A stretch of 64,000 nucleotides of DNA, taken from contig CM041292.1 of assembly GCA_023052935.1 (NCBI GenBank), positions 94,285,169 to 94,349,168 of the forward strand, read 5' to 3'. A program made the translations under genes and the position numbers. Below the pieces are notes generated by a model that was given only the letters and a program-made list of their open reading frames with translations, made no database searches and was not told the origin of the DNA. This document shows positions 49,136-60,408 of the stretch, piece by piece (within the stretch, counting starts at the first letter, position 1; every line of letters begins with the position of its first letter). Origin of the DNA: Piezodorus guildinii (taxonomy: Eukaryota > Arthropoda > Insecta > Hemiptera > Pentatomidae).

Positions 49136-49894
49136 AGAAGAAGTTTAATTATAATTTAAGCTTGTTTCTTGGTAAGATACACTTCTATTATTTCAAATAT
49201 GTTATTATTCCTAGGGGACATAGTCCCACAATAATTTTGTTCTTCTTAATATCAATAGGATATTTACTATACTTTTATATCATAAGGGGGTAGTATTATT
49301 TATCTGTGTAAGAGGGTATAACAGTTGCTCATTGGTTTAAGTAATATATTACTGAGCCAAGGTATAAGAAGACTGACCGAGTATTTCATATCCTATAACT
49401 ATAAATGTTGATAAACCTAGCTGACACAAAGTTCATACTCTTAATTAAGAGACAAATCTGGCCTTTGACCACATCACCAAGCTTGGCACAACCATTGCTC
49501 AAGAAATAGGATGTGATGTCTGGGAAGGAGTGAGGTTACAAAAATAAAGTAGGTAGGAGCAAAGAGGTTGTGTGAGATGGATTTTAGGTTGTCTTCTTAT
49601 ACTTATATGAAGCTGTTATTATTTATTTTTTATTTTATTAGTTGGGTATTATTTTTGTGTTAACTTTGTTTTATTCATTCAGTATCCATTAGAACCTTTC
49701 ACCAGCTGTTGACTGTTGTCTCAATTTTGTGCATGGTGTACTCTTTTTTTTTTTATTGCTTATTAACTGATTTACAGAAAAATTATGACCTGGAAATTGA
49801 GCATGCACTCTAATCTGTTACACAAAACAGTAAAAAATAAAGCAGTAAAAGTAAACAATAAACTTTTTTATCTTCCTCGTAAAGTGGTGAATGA

Positions 49895-50175
49895 ACAAAA
49901 AGACTCTCTGTCAGGATGCTTTTATAAAAAGGATCAAGAAGCTGCTAGGGGATCAAAAATTGGACAATCAGTGGCCTTGCCAGTTTCTGCAGGAAATCCA
50001 GCAGCTGGTAGGTGAGAATATCTCTGATGAAAAGTACATAACACTATGGCTCCAAGAGTCACATGAGTAGAAGCAGGCTGCTTTGGCCGCTGCAGATCAT
50101 ACTGACCTAACAAAGCTGGCCCTATAGCAGATAAAATAGTGGAAATTCAATAACCCCTTGGCAGCCCAGGGTGTT
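49895..50175 (+). mobile_element. Ty3/Gypsy gag fragment, upstream piece
   Basis: One plus frame reads KKLLGDQKLDNQWPCQFLQE, IQQLVGENISDEKYITLWLQ, then AALAAADHTDLTKLAL. This is the L..L...LGD..PSQLL..MQ.L.G......LR.LWLQRLP pattern of Gypsy-type capsid, followed by an ADKI-like segment broken by stops. The piece should lie before the one at 48,652, but the order on the chromosome is reversed. Confidence 0.6.
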
Positions 50176-50834
50176 ATCCCAGTGAATGGAAATTGGTGAG
50201 GGATTGAAACTGCACTGCTCCATAAAACAAGTGGCACACTTTGGAAAATCATTTTATTTTTTTCCTGTGAAATAAATGTGCACTAGATCAAGTTTCTAAA
50301 ATAGTACTTACTAGAAGTATCCCTACAAGGATCCAGGCAGTAATTCAAGCAAGAGAAAACGAAAGTTCAATTCGACAGAGAAAAACTATTTTTTTTGTAA
50401 TATACATTTTCATTAATATTCTCTTTTGTCCATTTCCCCCAAATAAATCTTTATTTTTTGTTTCCTAATCTTAATTTTACCTCTAAATCATTCCAAAAGA
50501 ATGCTATTTCATAAAAATGTTGATGTAATTTCGCAGGGAAAAAAAAAAAAAATTTCAAAGTGCACCACTTTTTTTGTGGAGCTGAGTAGTTGAAACGATG
50601 AATAAGGTGGACCTCATCACTATAGGACTCTTTGTTGCTGATAAGTAGTCCAGTGTCAGTAATCTGGTGGATACTGAAGCCACATTATCATAATCATCAA
50701 CAGATGTTCAGCAATAATGTGGTTTAGTATTAATAATTTTCTAATAATGTGGTTTAGTATTAATAATTTTCTATCATAGAAAAAAGAAAAGACTAAAAAA
50801 AAAACAAAATCTTATTTTTAATTTTTGTAACTAG
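50176..50834. other. Non-coding, short tandem duplication
   Basis: Nothing coding is seen. A 31-bp unit TAATGTGGTTTAGTATTAAT... is repeated twice at about 50,716-50,772. Confidence 0.5.
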
Positions 50835-50996
50835 ATAATGCATGCTGAAAAGAGGATAAAAACAGATCCTCCTTTACTAAAGGCTGAATATTACATATCA
50901 AATGGAGTTTTAAATGCAGCCCAAGTTAGAATTAAAGAGGTGGAGCAAGCTAATAGACAACTAGTAACCAAAATCAACTTAATCAACAGGACTAAA
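50835..50996 (+). CDS. CFAP97-like exon A
   Basis: This 54-codon exon has acceptor AACTAG and donor AAA|GTAAAA, phase 0. It reads IMHAEKRIKTDPPLLKAEYY, ISNGVLNAAQVRIKEVEQAN, RQLVTKINLINRTK. The Met at 50,838 is not a compelling start because family members have residues before this point. Confidence 0.7.
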
Positions 50997-53900
50997 GTAA
51001 AAATTTTTTTTTTAATTTGATAAATTAAAGTTAATATGTAAAAGATTAGTTGATAGAGAGGTCTGAGTGACCTAACAGTAAACAGCTTATCTTAAATCAT
51101 TGTTAGGATTATGCTATTATAGAGGATAGTTATAGGATTAGGCTTTGAACCTTTCATCAGTGATTTTTCAGGGACAAAAATTTACTACATTATCATTTTC
51201 AATGAAAAACTTTGCAGCTGACATTGGATAGTTTATAAAATACAACAATGAGCCTGAAATGCGGGAGTTGTATTCTTTTACAGGGTTATTTAACATAGAT
51301 TATTAGTCCCATAAAATTGTCACAAAAAAGAGGGTTACCTATCCTATCAAATGAGGTTGTTTTCTGTGTCTATTACTACTAATAGTATTCAATGGCTACC
51401 CATTTTGGCATAAGGGTCAAAATACAAACAATAAACATATAATTTGTAAAAAATGTTTTTTCAAGATGTAGTTTAATTTTAAAGATCTGATTGGATCTTG
51501 TTATTTTGTTTATTCATTTAGATTAACTGTATGCTACTGTGGCTAATCGTTTGATGCTACAGTGGGAGTTTTAAACTTTTTCTATATAGGTTTCATTAGA
51601 ATAGGGACCTTTAATGAGTACCTGACATTGGACAGGCTCAGTACCCCCATTTTACATCCCCTTCGAAGGACGGCATAACCAAGAATTTTCTACTTCCTTT
51701 AAAAATCCTAGGACCATCTGTCAGGTTTGAACCAGCAGCCTCGGGTTATGCTGTTATGATAAATGCTAGCCACTAAACCACAGGTGACCCCTAATTGTCA
51801 TTTTATTCTCTCATTCCCATTTGTTAATATATTTCTTCTTCTTGACTACAGATCTATTTTCAATGAAACTTTAATGATAAGTTTTTTTTTTCAATCAATT
51901 AGTTTAGAATTGGAATTTCCAATTAGGAAAGAACTTTCTTAAACAGTTAATTGAAAATTAAAAGTTGATTTTTATTAATTTTTATAATTTTTCACCTTAT
52001 GACTTTCAAAAGTTTAAATAATTATAGCTGAAAGCCATTATTTGAGCAAAGCAACATAAAGTCACAAGTTCACAATTACCATATAATTTCATCAATTCTA
52101 CATTCTTAGTTTTCCTAAAATAACACAAGTGAAGTGCTGTAAATTCTCATCATTTGCCTATATTTTAAATGGATTTTGGATTGATAAGAAAAGACAGAGG
52201 ACTTTGTTTTGAATCTACAAAATTCTAAGAATCAATTTTTTTTTTCATTACTATAGTTTAATTTTATACTGACAAAAAGTTAATGAAAGATGAAAGAAAA
52301 ATATTTAATTTTATTACTTTTTTTTGTTCTCGATTACAATATAGGGAGCAGTTGACTGCCATGAGGGATCATACATAAGAGATAGCAATTACAAAATCAG
52401 AGTAATAAATAACTTGATGATCGAAAGAGCGAACAAAGAGCTCTACGCCTTGATTTCATCAATGGTAAGATACAAACATAGATTTCAGAATAAATGTAAA
52501 TATGAGTGTGAGGTTTTCATTCCAGTATTAGATTTTTTAATTGAAATATGTATTTAGATAGTAAAAACAATCCGTATATAGGACTGAACGTATTTAAAAT
52601 CATTTTTTGACTATGAGAAATATTGGCAAGAAGTATATACCAACTATTAGCATTTGTTATGATTATACTGCACACTTTATTTTTGTATTGATAAATATAT
52701 GAGAATTGTTATGGGACAAACCTAAATGTTTTCTTTCAAACATTTAGTTTTTCCAGGCCAAAGCAGAGCCATCCTAACCACAGGACTAAATGAGCTTTAA
52801 CCCCATGATACAAGGCTTTTGGGAGGTGATAAATATAAAATAATATGAATTTGATTATATAGTGCTTCATCCCGCTTAGTTAACACAGCCTGCGTTAGAA
52901 ACGACCACCATTTTTCTGATCAAGTGCTGCCTGGCCTTTTAATTTTGGATACCAAGCACAGCCTAGATGATGTCAATAAACAAGTTTTTTTTTCATTCTG
53001 ATTGAAGACTAAATCAACCAACATTTTTTGACTATGAGAAATATTGGCAAGAAGTATATACCAACTATTAGCATTTGTTATGATTATACTGCACACTTTA
53101 TTTTTGTATTGATAAATATATGAGAATAGTTATGGGACAAAGCTAAATGTTTTCTTTCAAACATTTAGTTTTTCCAGGCCAAAGCAGAGCCATCCTAACC
53201 ACAGAACTAAATGAGCTTTAACCCCATGATACAAGGCTTTTGGGAGGTGATAAATATAAAATAATATGAATTTGATTATATAGTGCTTCATCCCGCTTAG
53301 TTAACACAGCCTGCGTTAGAAACGACCACCATTTTTCTGATCAAGTGTTGCCTGGCCTTTTAATTTTGGATACCAAGCACAGCCTAGATGATGTCAATAA
53401 ACAAGTTTTTTTTTCATTCTGATTGAAGACTAAATCAACCAACATTAGTTTTCTGAAGTCTTTCACAGCCAACCTGGGCATTAAAATCATTGATCATTAC
53501 CTTTACATCATACCAAGGACATTCATTGTAGATCCTTTCTAACAGATCATAAAATTCATCTTTACGTTCATCTGATATTTCAGTAGGAACATGAAAATAA
53601 TACTCATTGGTACATTAGCAGTAAAACTTTCTCATTATCCACTCAACGAACATCATAGAATTAATTGCTTTAAATCCTGTTGTGTACAGCTCCTTGAAAA
53701 ATGAACCCACTGCCAAAGATATGGAGAAGATCATCACAACTCTAATAGATGGTATGTGTTCCTTTCTTGAGAGTACTCTGGTCTTACCATCTGATTACCT
53801 GAAGAGCAGATGTGTTTTTAGAATAGTGGTTAAGGGTATTCAGAAGTATCTAAAGTGTTCTTGGTGAGTTAATCAACTCATACGTTTCTGTTGACTGCCA

Positions 53901-55228
53901 GACCAGCAGTTTAAAAAGCCTATTTAAGCCCTGAGGAAGATACTCTCTCTCTGATCCATCTGAGCAGTCCTATAGTTATTGTCGTGATACATATTTATCA
54001 TTATCATTTGTTCAAAAGTTTACCAATATATTTGTTTAAATGGCTTTTCTAATTGTAATCATATTTCTATAAACCCACTTTTTAAAAAGTCTTTCAAAAT
54101 TTTCGGACCTTTTAACTGTCTATAAAGTAATAAAACATTGCACTGAAAAATTGTCAAGTCAGAACAAAATATATCATGTTAAAGTCTAAATTCCAGCTTA
54201 GCTAATCTTAGCATTTGTGATTAATGAGATTTAGGGAAAATATATTTATCAGACCTATCTCACCCGTCAGGTAGTGGGAATGCTTCCTAAATCTCCTGAC
54301 TAATTCTCTATCTCGAGAGAGTGGCTTTCCGGAGAGGGGATTCTAAGGTGTGTAATGTCAGTTTCAGTATCTGAATTGAAGGATAGTTGTAGTGTGCTGT
54401 ATTTGGTGTACTGTAAGCACGTATTCCCCCAAACTGGAGGCCAATAGCTGACTTGAGAACAAAAACAAAATGATGCAATCATTGGTGTTAATTATTTTTA
54501 GTTACAGTTGATTATATAAATCCAAACTTGGCTCTACAATCCAGTGTTAAATCTTGGCATCCTCCAACAGCTTCTGCCAATTTTCTAGGACCCTTGCAGT
54601 GGACATTCAATTCCGAAGCCTCAGTATATTTGTTGCATCAGCAGCAATACCATCAGTCCATCACAGCTTAGGTCTTCCTGTTCTTCTGTTACCATGAAGT
54701 GGTTCAATCAGCAGTTGTCTTGGTGGATCCTAATTGCCCATCTCAATCTTTCGATCTTCATTACTCAAACAATAATGGGCTCAAACATGATGTACAGTTC
54801 CTGGTTTTTCCTCCTTTTCAAATCCCCTCCAATAAGAACAACACCAAAGATATGTCCGAGGATTGTTCTTTCAAAGACCAGTGGTTCCTGTTTTCAAGCC
54901 TAGGAAGTAGTCCAACTCACACAACCATACAAGATTGTAAAATTGAACTGTATAAATATAAAGTATGCTGTTATTGATAATTGCTAGCAGAAGTACAAAA
55001 AAGAAAGTACCTTATACTATTAAGAAATAATATATTATTATAGGTTTCTAAATACTCAAAAAAAGCACAAATGGATAGTTTTAATGAAAGAAAAAATACT
55101 TTGCTGTTTATATCAAGACATCCAGAAATATATAAAAATGAACTCCTGGACCCTCTAGAAAAGTGGAGCATATTACCAGACAAAAATAATCCTGACATGG
55201 CAAGGTGTAATCCACAAAAGAGAGTAAG
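50835..55228 (+). CDS. CFAP97/Hemingway-like protein (three internal exons, both ends incomplete)
   Basis: Exons 50,835-50,996, 52,345-52,464 and 55,044-55,228 join in phase and encode about 155 residues. The conserved KIAA1430/CFAP97 block is visible: KTDPPLLKAEYYIS (a KP..D.KPP-like lead), RIKEVEQANRQLVTKINLI, NRTKGAVDCHEGSYI, and an RVINNLMIERANKELYALI segment where family members have NR..R..EL..IT.ENQ.IL. Family members are short axoneme-associated proteins needed for sperm or cilia function, so an axonemal role is inferred. The third exon (FISRHPEIYKNELLDPLEKW) has no family match I know. It ends two bases into a codon and the next exon is not found within the retroelement nest downstream. 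The upstream exon is also unlocated. Confidence 0.65.
51520..51795 (-). repeat. SINE family A, most complete copy
   Basis: On the minus strand the head has an A-box-like TGGTTTAGTGGCTAGC (51,764-51,779) and a B box GGTTCAAACC (51,723-51,732). The body follows and the tail ends AATGAATAAAC near 51,512. It lies in the intron between exons A and B of the CFAP97-like gene and is the reference for the other family A fragments. Confidence 0.75.
52345..52464 (+). CDS. CFAP97-like exon B
   Basis: This 40-codon exon has acceptor AATATAG and donor ATG|GTAAGA, phase 0. It reads GAVDCHEGSYIRDSNYKIRV and INNLMIERANKELYALISSM. The junction with exon A rebuilds the family's RTKG-VD motif, which supports both splice sites. 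Confidence 0.75.
52601..53442. repeat. 421-bp tandem duplication
   Basis: Units 52,601-53,021 and 53,022-53,442 are nearly identical, differing at only a handful of bases I can see (for example AATTGT versus AATAGT, CACAGGACT versus CACAGAACT, GTGCTGCC versus GTGTTGCC). It lies in the intron between exons B and C. Confidence 0.93.
53445..53640 (-). mobile_element. LINE endonuclease-domain fragment, antisense
   Basis: The minus strand reads KDEFYDLLERIYNECPWYDV followed by KVMINDFNAQVG. This is the KDEFYE.LE......D.KIV.GDFNA.VG stretch of an RTE-type AP-endonuclease. The catalytic GD is ND here. Confidence 0.65.
53650..54515. other. Intron, nothing recognised
   Basis: This stretch lies between two antisense LINE fragments and could be the decayed middle of one element, but I cannot read reverse-transcriptase motifs in it. 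Confidence 0.35.
54520..54960 (-). mobile_element. LINE C-terminal fragment, antisense
   Basis: The minus strand reads FERTILGHIFGVVLIGGDLK, then KRRKNQELYIMFEPIIV, VMKIERLRWAIRIHQDN, and after a shift RRTGRPKL.WTDGIAADATN with a W..LLEDAK ending. This follows the order of the usual LINE tail (FERKILR.IFG...RWAGHV.R...GRPKLRW.DG). It is probably the 3' end of the same element as 53,445-53,640. Confidence 0.65.
55044..55228 (+). CDS. CFAP97-like exon C
   Basis: This 185-bp exon has acceptor ATTATAG and donor AG|GTAAAT. It encodes VSKYSKKAQMDSFNERKNTL, LFISRHPEIYKNELLDPLEK, WSILPDKNNPDMARCNPQKR. The open frame, splice sites and matching phase support it. Confidence 0.65.
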
Positions 55229-55477
55229 GTAAATGATAATATTAGGTCTATAGGATGTATATTTCACAGGAATAGTTGGGATTCAGAAACTGATATTAAT
55301 CTTATATCATGTTAATGATATTGATAATTAGCAGGAGTCCTTCTGCAGAATGAAAATGTCAACAAAAATAAAAAAGTTTTATTTCAAAAGTCAAAATGTC
55401 AAGCTATATTATTTTCTTCTAACCAATCATATACTCATTGCCAAAACAAAAATACTAGATTAAATTATTCTATAAAT

Positions 55478-55800
55478 ATGTAATGTATTGAGGATACTGA
55501 GGGGAGCTCATAATTAAATAATTTTAATATTAAACAATTAATGATAACGAACCTTTGTCGGCAAAACATCAAAGGGTGTTTACCTAGCCCCCTAGATTTC
55601 CCATCGGTATGGACCCCCCCAGCGGTACCAGAGACCCCTGGTAGTTTCCTACAGCGGCAGCCTAAAAGAATATTAAGGGTGGTCAAAAGATAAGAATAAG
55701 ATCACAAGTGCTGTACCGCCAACCGGGGGACTTCCCATGTCAGCCCACCCGAGGTGACGAGGATGGGAGAGAAGATTCGTAGGGCAGTCTTATTCGAACC
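55478..55800 (+). mobile_element. LTR-like repeat, left arm of inverted pair
   Basis: A 323-bp sequence starting ATGTAATGTATTGAGGATAC recurs in inverted form at 58,929-59,251. The leading TG is typical of LTRs. On the right-hand copy, read on its minus strand, a purine run (CTGGGGGAAATG) immediately precedes the start, like a polypurine tract before a 3' LTR. Here sequence continues to about 56,363, where TGGCATCAGGG could be a primer-binding site, but the usual CA end is not seen. Confidence 0.6.
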
Positions 55801-56594
55801 AGGAGTGTAGTCAAGTTTGATCCTCAAGAGGAGTGAGTCGGGTTCCACCTACAAGAAGAGGAGGTGGCCGTCGGGGTTCTGAGAGCAGCTGGAGGATGAT
55901 GCCGAGAAAGGGGACCTAAGACTGATTTCACATTCGCCAGCCGGTTAAGGGTTTCAAAGGTATATCGTTATTTGTAATATTGTATGGCAAAGGTAGTAAA
56001 ATGTCCCTCAGTATTCTCAATCAGAGTTTTAGGCAATGTGTTAATATAATGATATGTGTAAATTAATAATTATAGTAATGTATTAATTGAATCTTGTTTA
56101 CTTTAATCTTACCCTGCATGCCACCTATTGGATTGGTAAACACGATACCTTTGGAAAGGAGATCCGTGGTATCATTAAATATAGTTTATATATTGACTAA
56201 ATATAGTAAGTAAGCTAGTTTTTGAAGCTACCGCTGCCTTAGAAAAGCAGCCGGTCAAAAACACAGCATTTAAATGGCATCCCTTGTGGGGACGTACTTA
56301 CCAATCCACTATACTTCATATCAATAATTAAATTAACAAGTAATATATTTTTTTTTCTTTTACGTGGCATCAGGGTTATTAGATTATTTTAATCATATAA
56401 TATGGCATCATATAAGGTAAAAGTATCATCTGTTTATATTTGCTTATCAAAAAACATAACTTTCCTTCTTAGTAATGATTTTTGTTATGCTTATATATTA
56501 ATCATGCTCCTACGGTTCATGGATCTATACAATTGGCTATTTTGTTCTTTCTTGAGGATATTTTTTATTATTTTCTTCGTGTATTATACTTGTC

Positions 56595-57602
56595 GTGCTA
56601 GCGTTTAAACCCACATCAAGATTTTTCGAATATTTTATTAAAAGGGGTTATTTCTTACGCACACGATTGTTAATTATGGCGTCAAGAGTAGATATGCTAC
56701 CAGAGCCTAAGCGACCAGAAGAAGAAACTGGTCTAGATTTTGCCAAGATAGTCTCACTTTTGGATAAAGTTGAGTCACAGATCCTGAAAAAAACACAGGA
56801 AGGGTTTAATAGAATGCCAAACGAGGAACAGCGACTAATATTAAAAATGCTCCAACAAATTCAAAACCAGATTAAAGAAATAAAAGATGAACAAACGAAA
56901 ATAGCTATAATGAATAAGAAATTCGAATTGTTTGTAGAAACTGCCAAGACAATGATAAATGAGTTACGCTCAAATGCAGCCACAGCCTGCCCTAAATGTC
57001 TGGAACCCCAAATTCAGAAGACGGCCTCCACGGAAGATAAAGAAGAAATTAATAACGCTGAACCTAGTGAAGTGCTCAAGACAGAAAATCAACCTCGTAT
57101 TAGAACAAGTGAAGAGGTAGAAATAGAAACGAAGCCTGAAGTCAGAGAGAGTGAAAATCCTACCATATCAATGACGCCAACTGTCAATTTTTTGAACAAT
57201 GAAGAAACCCAAGACAGATCCCGAATAATCTGCGATTTAGATGTAGAAGAAAGTATCAACATCAAAGAAGATGAGGTCCAATATAGGAAGCCTAATGAAG
57301 AAAAAGATGCATCTTTCAGAAATCTACTCAGTTTCATAAGTTCCCAAATGAGGCCCCAGCCGGTAACTTGTAGGTTAGCCACTTTAAATAATGTTCAAAG
57401 GAGTTTTCCCGTCATCTATAATTGTTCATTAATGATAATAGGCAAAGTTCATTATTACAGAGATGTACAAAGTCAACAGTTTATCATTAAATTGATAGTA
57501 TATGTATTTTATAAGGGTTATATGGTCCTGGACCATGTTAGGAGAGAACGCATACCATATTATGGTAGTGCACGGCAGTCTTTATCCTTTTCCAGGGGGT
57601 AA
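56595..57602 (+). CDS. Unidentified ORF, gag-like position, 308-335 codons
   Basis: I do not recognise this protein. The Met at 56,676 (MASRVDMLPEPKRPEEETG) is a better start than 56,595, because the extra 27 residues are basic/aromatic and of poor character; it gives 308 residues. Residues about 18-105 form a charged coiled coil (KIVSLLDKVESQILKKTQEG, KMLQQIQNQIKEIKDEQTK). A single CPKC follows. A Glu/Pro/Thr-rich acidic linker of about 100 residues comes next, then a hydrophobic/basic C-terminal domain (VIYNCSLMIIGKVHYYRD, KLIVYVFYKGYMVLDHVRRE). A shifted frame past the stop continues with SFRQTSYNREALNYVQVEP, hinting at a frameshift near the end. It sits between inverted LTR-like arms, so a retroelement gag is likely. 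An old virus-derived gene is possible. No zinc knuckle, protease or RT follows. Confidence 0.55.
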   Translation: MLAFKPTSRFFEYFIKRGYFLRTRLLIMASRVDMLPEPKRPEEETGLDFAKIVSLLDKVESQILKKTQEGFNRMPNEEQRLILKMLQQIQNQIKEIKDEQTKIAIMNKKFELFVETAKTMINELRSNAATACPKCLEPQIQKTASTEDKEEINNAEPSEVLKTENQPRIRTSEEVEIETKPEVRESENPTISMTPTVNFLNNEETQDRSRIICDLDVEESINIKEDEVQYRKPNEEKDASFRNLLSFISSQMRPQPVTCRLATLNNVQRSFPVIYNCSLMIIGKVHYYRDVQSQQFIIKLIVYVFYKGYMVLDHVRRERIPYYGSARQSLSFSRG

Positions 57603-58290
57603 AAAGGGTAATTAGCGTTCCTTCCGTCAGACGAGCTATAACCGGGAAGCTTTGAACTATGTTCAGGTCGAACCGGACTGGAAGTTGTAAATAATTTGTA
57701 CATATTTTGTAAATAGTTAGATTTTTGTATAGGTTGAATTTAAATTGTTGTAAATAGTAAAGTTAGTACTTTATTGTTTAGATGATTAGGGTTAGGCATA
57801 CATTTTATAGATAAATATGGGTGGATCTCAGGGTGAATTATTGGTTTAGACTCCTCTTATCATTAAGGAAATAATTTAACATAGGAAGAGCATTCAATGA
57901 CCTAATTTTGAATGAAAAGTACTCTGTTTTTATCCTATTTTTTCACAGTAGTAATTGATGCTGCCTGGTTTGAGCATAAAAAACATTTCTTTCATAAGTA
58001 ATAAATTGATAACTTAGTAATAATGAGCTCTCTTAAGTAATATTATAAAGCGTTGGATCTAATATTTATTTTTTCTCTCAACCCAAATATGGATGTGTTC
58101 GTCTTAAACAGGGAATAATTACCCTCTAAGGTGGAGTAGACATGGGTCCTCCATTCATTCCTACTAAAGGATTATTACCTTATAATTTGTTTCGTTAAAG
58201 GGAAGAACCCTTAATGTGGAGTTGCTGTATTGCCTCCTATACCCGAAAGCGGATTGATATTTTTAATTATTGTGAAGATTAAGAAATCTT
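57603..58290. other. Region downstream of the unidentified ORF
   Basis: After the shifted 3' coding remnant (to about 57,690) the sequence is AT-rich with TTGTAAATA repeats. No further reading frame is recognised before the pLTR. Confidence 0.5.
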
Positions 58291-58917
58291 TGTGGATGTA
58301 ATTAGTTGACCGTTGAGAATTACTGGAAGGAATTAGTCCGGTGGCGGTCATTAAATGAAACAACTAAATAGTTTCAACTATTTTTGTTTGCCAACGTTTC
58401 GACCCCCTTTGTGGGTCATCATCAGGGCTAAAAAGATACAAAAGAATATAATTTCAATGACATTATATACAATATTATATAACCTATTTAGCTAGAGAAC
58501 GTCGGTATTGAAAAAATAACAGAAGAACTGTATATGTAAAAAAAAAAAAAATTACAATGACCATATTACAATAATGAAAGTGTTATACAGAAAAAATAAA
58601 AATGTTCACTAAACAAAATTTACACAGGTATCAATAATTTACATGAAATATGAAATATAAAAATATGAAGTAGAGTGGAGATACGTACCGCATGGTGGGA
58701 GAATGGAAACTAGGTACTGTTTTGGTAGATGGGGGGTAGGTAGGATGGAAAATACGTAGGAAAAGGTGGAATGGAAAATACGTACTGATTTATGGACAGG
58801 GCCTGACAACAATGACTAAAATTCTTAATACTACCATACAAAGAATCAATGAAATTTAACTTATGATTATAATAATGATACAGGATAAAAAATTATGATT
58901 TAATTCTTGAAATATCG
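58291..58917 (-). mobile_element. Penelope-like pLTR, copy 1
   Basis: About 627 bp, nearly identical to 60,409-61,002 and, inverted, to 62,676-63,259. The orientation is set by the hammerhead-like core, which reads on the minus strand. It lies directly against the right LTR-like arm. Confidence 0.88.
58397..58425 (-). ncRNA. Hammerhead-ribozyme-like core, pLTR copy 1
   Basis: Minus strand: CTGATGA, then T, a 5-bp stem GACCC/GGGTC with an ACAAAGG loop, then GAAA. The extra T between CTGATGA and the stem departs from the consensus. Confidence 0.5.
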
Positions 58918-58928
58918 AATATTCTTGA

Positions 58929-59251
58929 GGTTCGAATAAGACTGCCCTACGAATCTTCTCTCCCATCCTCGTCACCTCGGGTGGGCTGACATGGGAAGTC
59001 CCCCGGTTGGCGGTACAGCACTTGTGATCTTATTCTTATCTTTTGACCACCCTTAATATTCTTTTAGGCTGCCGCTGTAGGAAACTACCAGGGGTCTCTG
59101 GTACCGCTGGGGGGGTCCATACCGATGGGAAATCTAGGGGGCTAGGTAAACACCCTTTGATGTTTTGCCGACAAAGGTTCGTTATCATTAATTGTTTAAT
59201 ATTAAAATTATTTAATTATGAGCTCCCCTCAGTATCCTCAATACATTACAT
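58929..59251 (-). mobile_element. LTR-like repeat, right arm of inverted pair
   Basis: This is the inverse of 55,478-55,800. On the minus strand it is preceded by the purine run CTGGGGGAAATG, so this looks like a 3' LTR of a minus-strand element, cut at its far end by the pLTR at 58,917. Confidence 0.65.
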
Positions 59252-60408
59252 TTCCCCCAGTCTGCGAGGAAAGAAAAATTAAAAACCCTAAGGTTTTTGA
59301 TTTTTCTTTTATTATTATATCATCAAAACATAAACTTACAATAAACACCAAGACCTAATAACTACTACTATACAATGACATTCTCTTACAGAAGCTATAA
59401 CAAATAACCAACACACTACAATACAATTTACATATTTGTAATCGTTACTTTAACAGATATAATTGTATGTTATAATTATACAATTAGAGTATCGTTTAAT
59501 TCTAGTTTATATTAAAATACTTTACAAGGACAACATATCAAAATGGTATTTAACTATATCAATTAACATATCTAGTTATCTACAAGATTTTTAACAAAAT
59601 ACAAATTATTTTTTCTTTTTATGAATATTGGCTTACTTTTCGTTAAGTATTTTTATTCGTTATCAAAGCTACAAAATTAATATTTACAAAAACAATTTTC
59701 ATTATGTATTCTAATTTTTTTTACAATCTACAAAATACATATTTACAAACACAACTTCTCATCTTCGAGAATTCTATTCAACACCTTTTGTGGTGCTCTG
59801 TCTAGATATCAAATTAAAGAAAAACAAGAAATAATGTCCACCAAGACTTTCTATTGTGTGGCAAGCTATTAAAATCAACAAAATTGACTCTACTATTAGG
59901 TTTCTATACCTTTTATAAAAACAAAAAATTACAACATATTACATACACTCAGTATTCTCAATATATTTAAAGTTATAAATATTTTCTTTCTTCTGCCATT
60001 TAGTCTAGTCAATAATCAATAAGGTACAATCGTGTTAAATAAAAATTCAGAATATTGAAAAGATTTATTGTTACCAGGAGGTAAACAAATGGAATGGATC
60101 TCATGGCATGCCTAGAAAATTGTATTACTAACTTTCTTTAACTTGTTCTTGAAAATAGTTAATTAATATTTTTTTTTCATACTCTAGAAGATATTGTTAG
60201 TCTCTAATTAAAATTTTTTATACTATTTCCTAATTATCATTTTTATTTTATTTATGTCTGTGACAAAATTAAAAGGATTTACGAGCGCAAATTCAGTAAA
60301 AATAAAAAAATTGAGCCCCATTGAATTAATATAACTTTTAGCGTTCACATTATGGATCAATATAAATACAACCTCAGAACTCTGGGCGTACAAAGAAGAT
60401 TTCTTAAT
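59252..60408. other. Non-coding AT-rich stretch
   Basis: If the right LTR-like arm is a 3' LTR, this would be internal or 3' untranslated DNA of that element on the minus strand. I see no protease, RT or integrase frame. Confidence 0.45.

Noticed and set aside
49785..50015. 76-codon frame as a host gene
   Set aside because: It overlaps a Gypsy gag fragment read in another frame and has no splice or domain support.
55044..55267. 98-codon minus-strand frame
   Set aside because: It is antisense to CFAP97-like exon C, which has splice sites and matching phase on the plus strand.
55465..55686. 73-codon frame repeated at 59,043-59,282
   Set aside because: Both lie in the LTR-like inverted arms. 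The repeat explains the shared frame and there is no sign of coding constraint.
56402..56608. Hydrophobic 68-codon frame just before the unidentified ORF
   Set aside because: It is an AT-rich leader with a run of Phe/Ile. I tested a splice from ATGGCATCATATAAG into the main ORF and it hits a stop.
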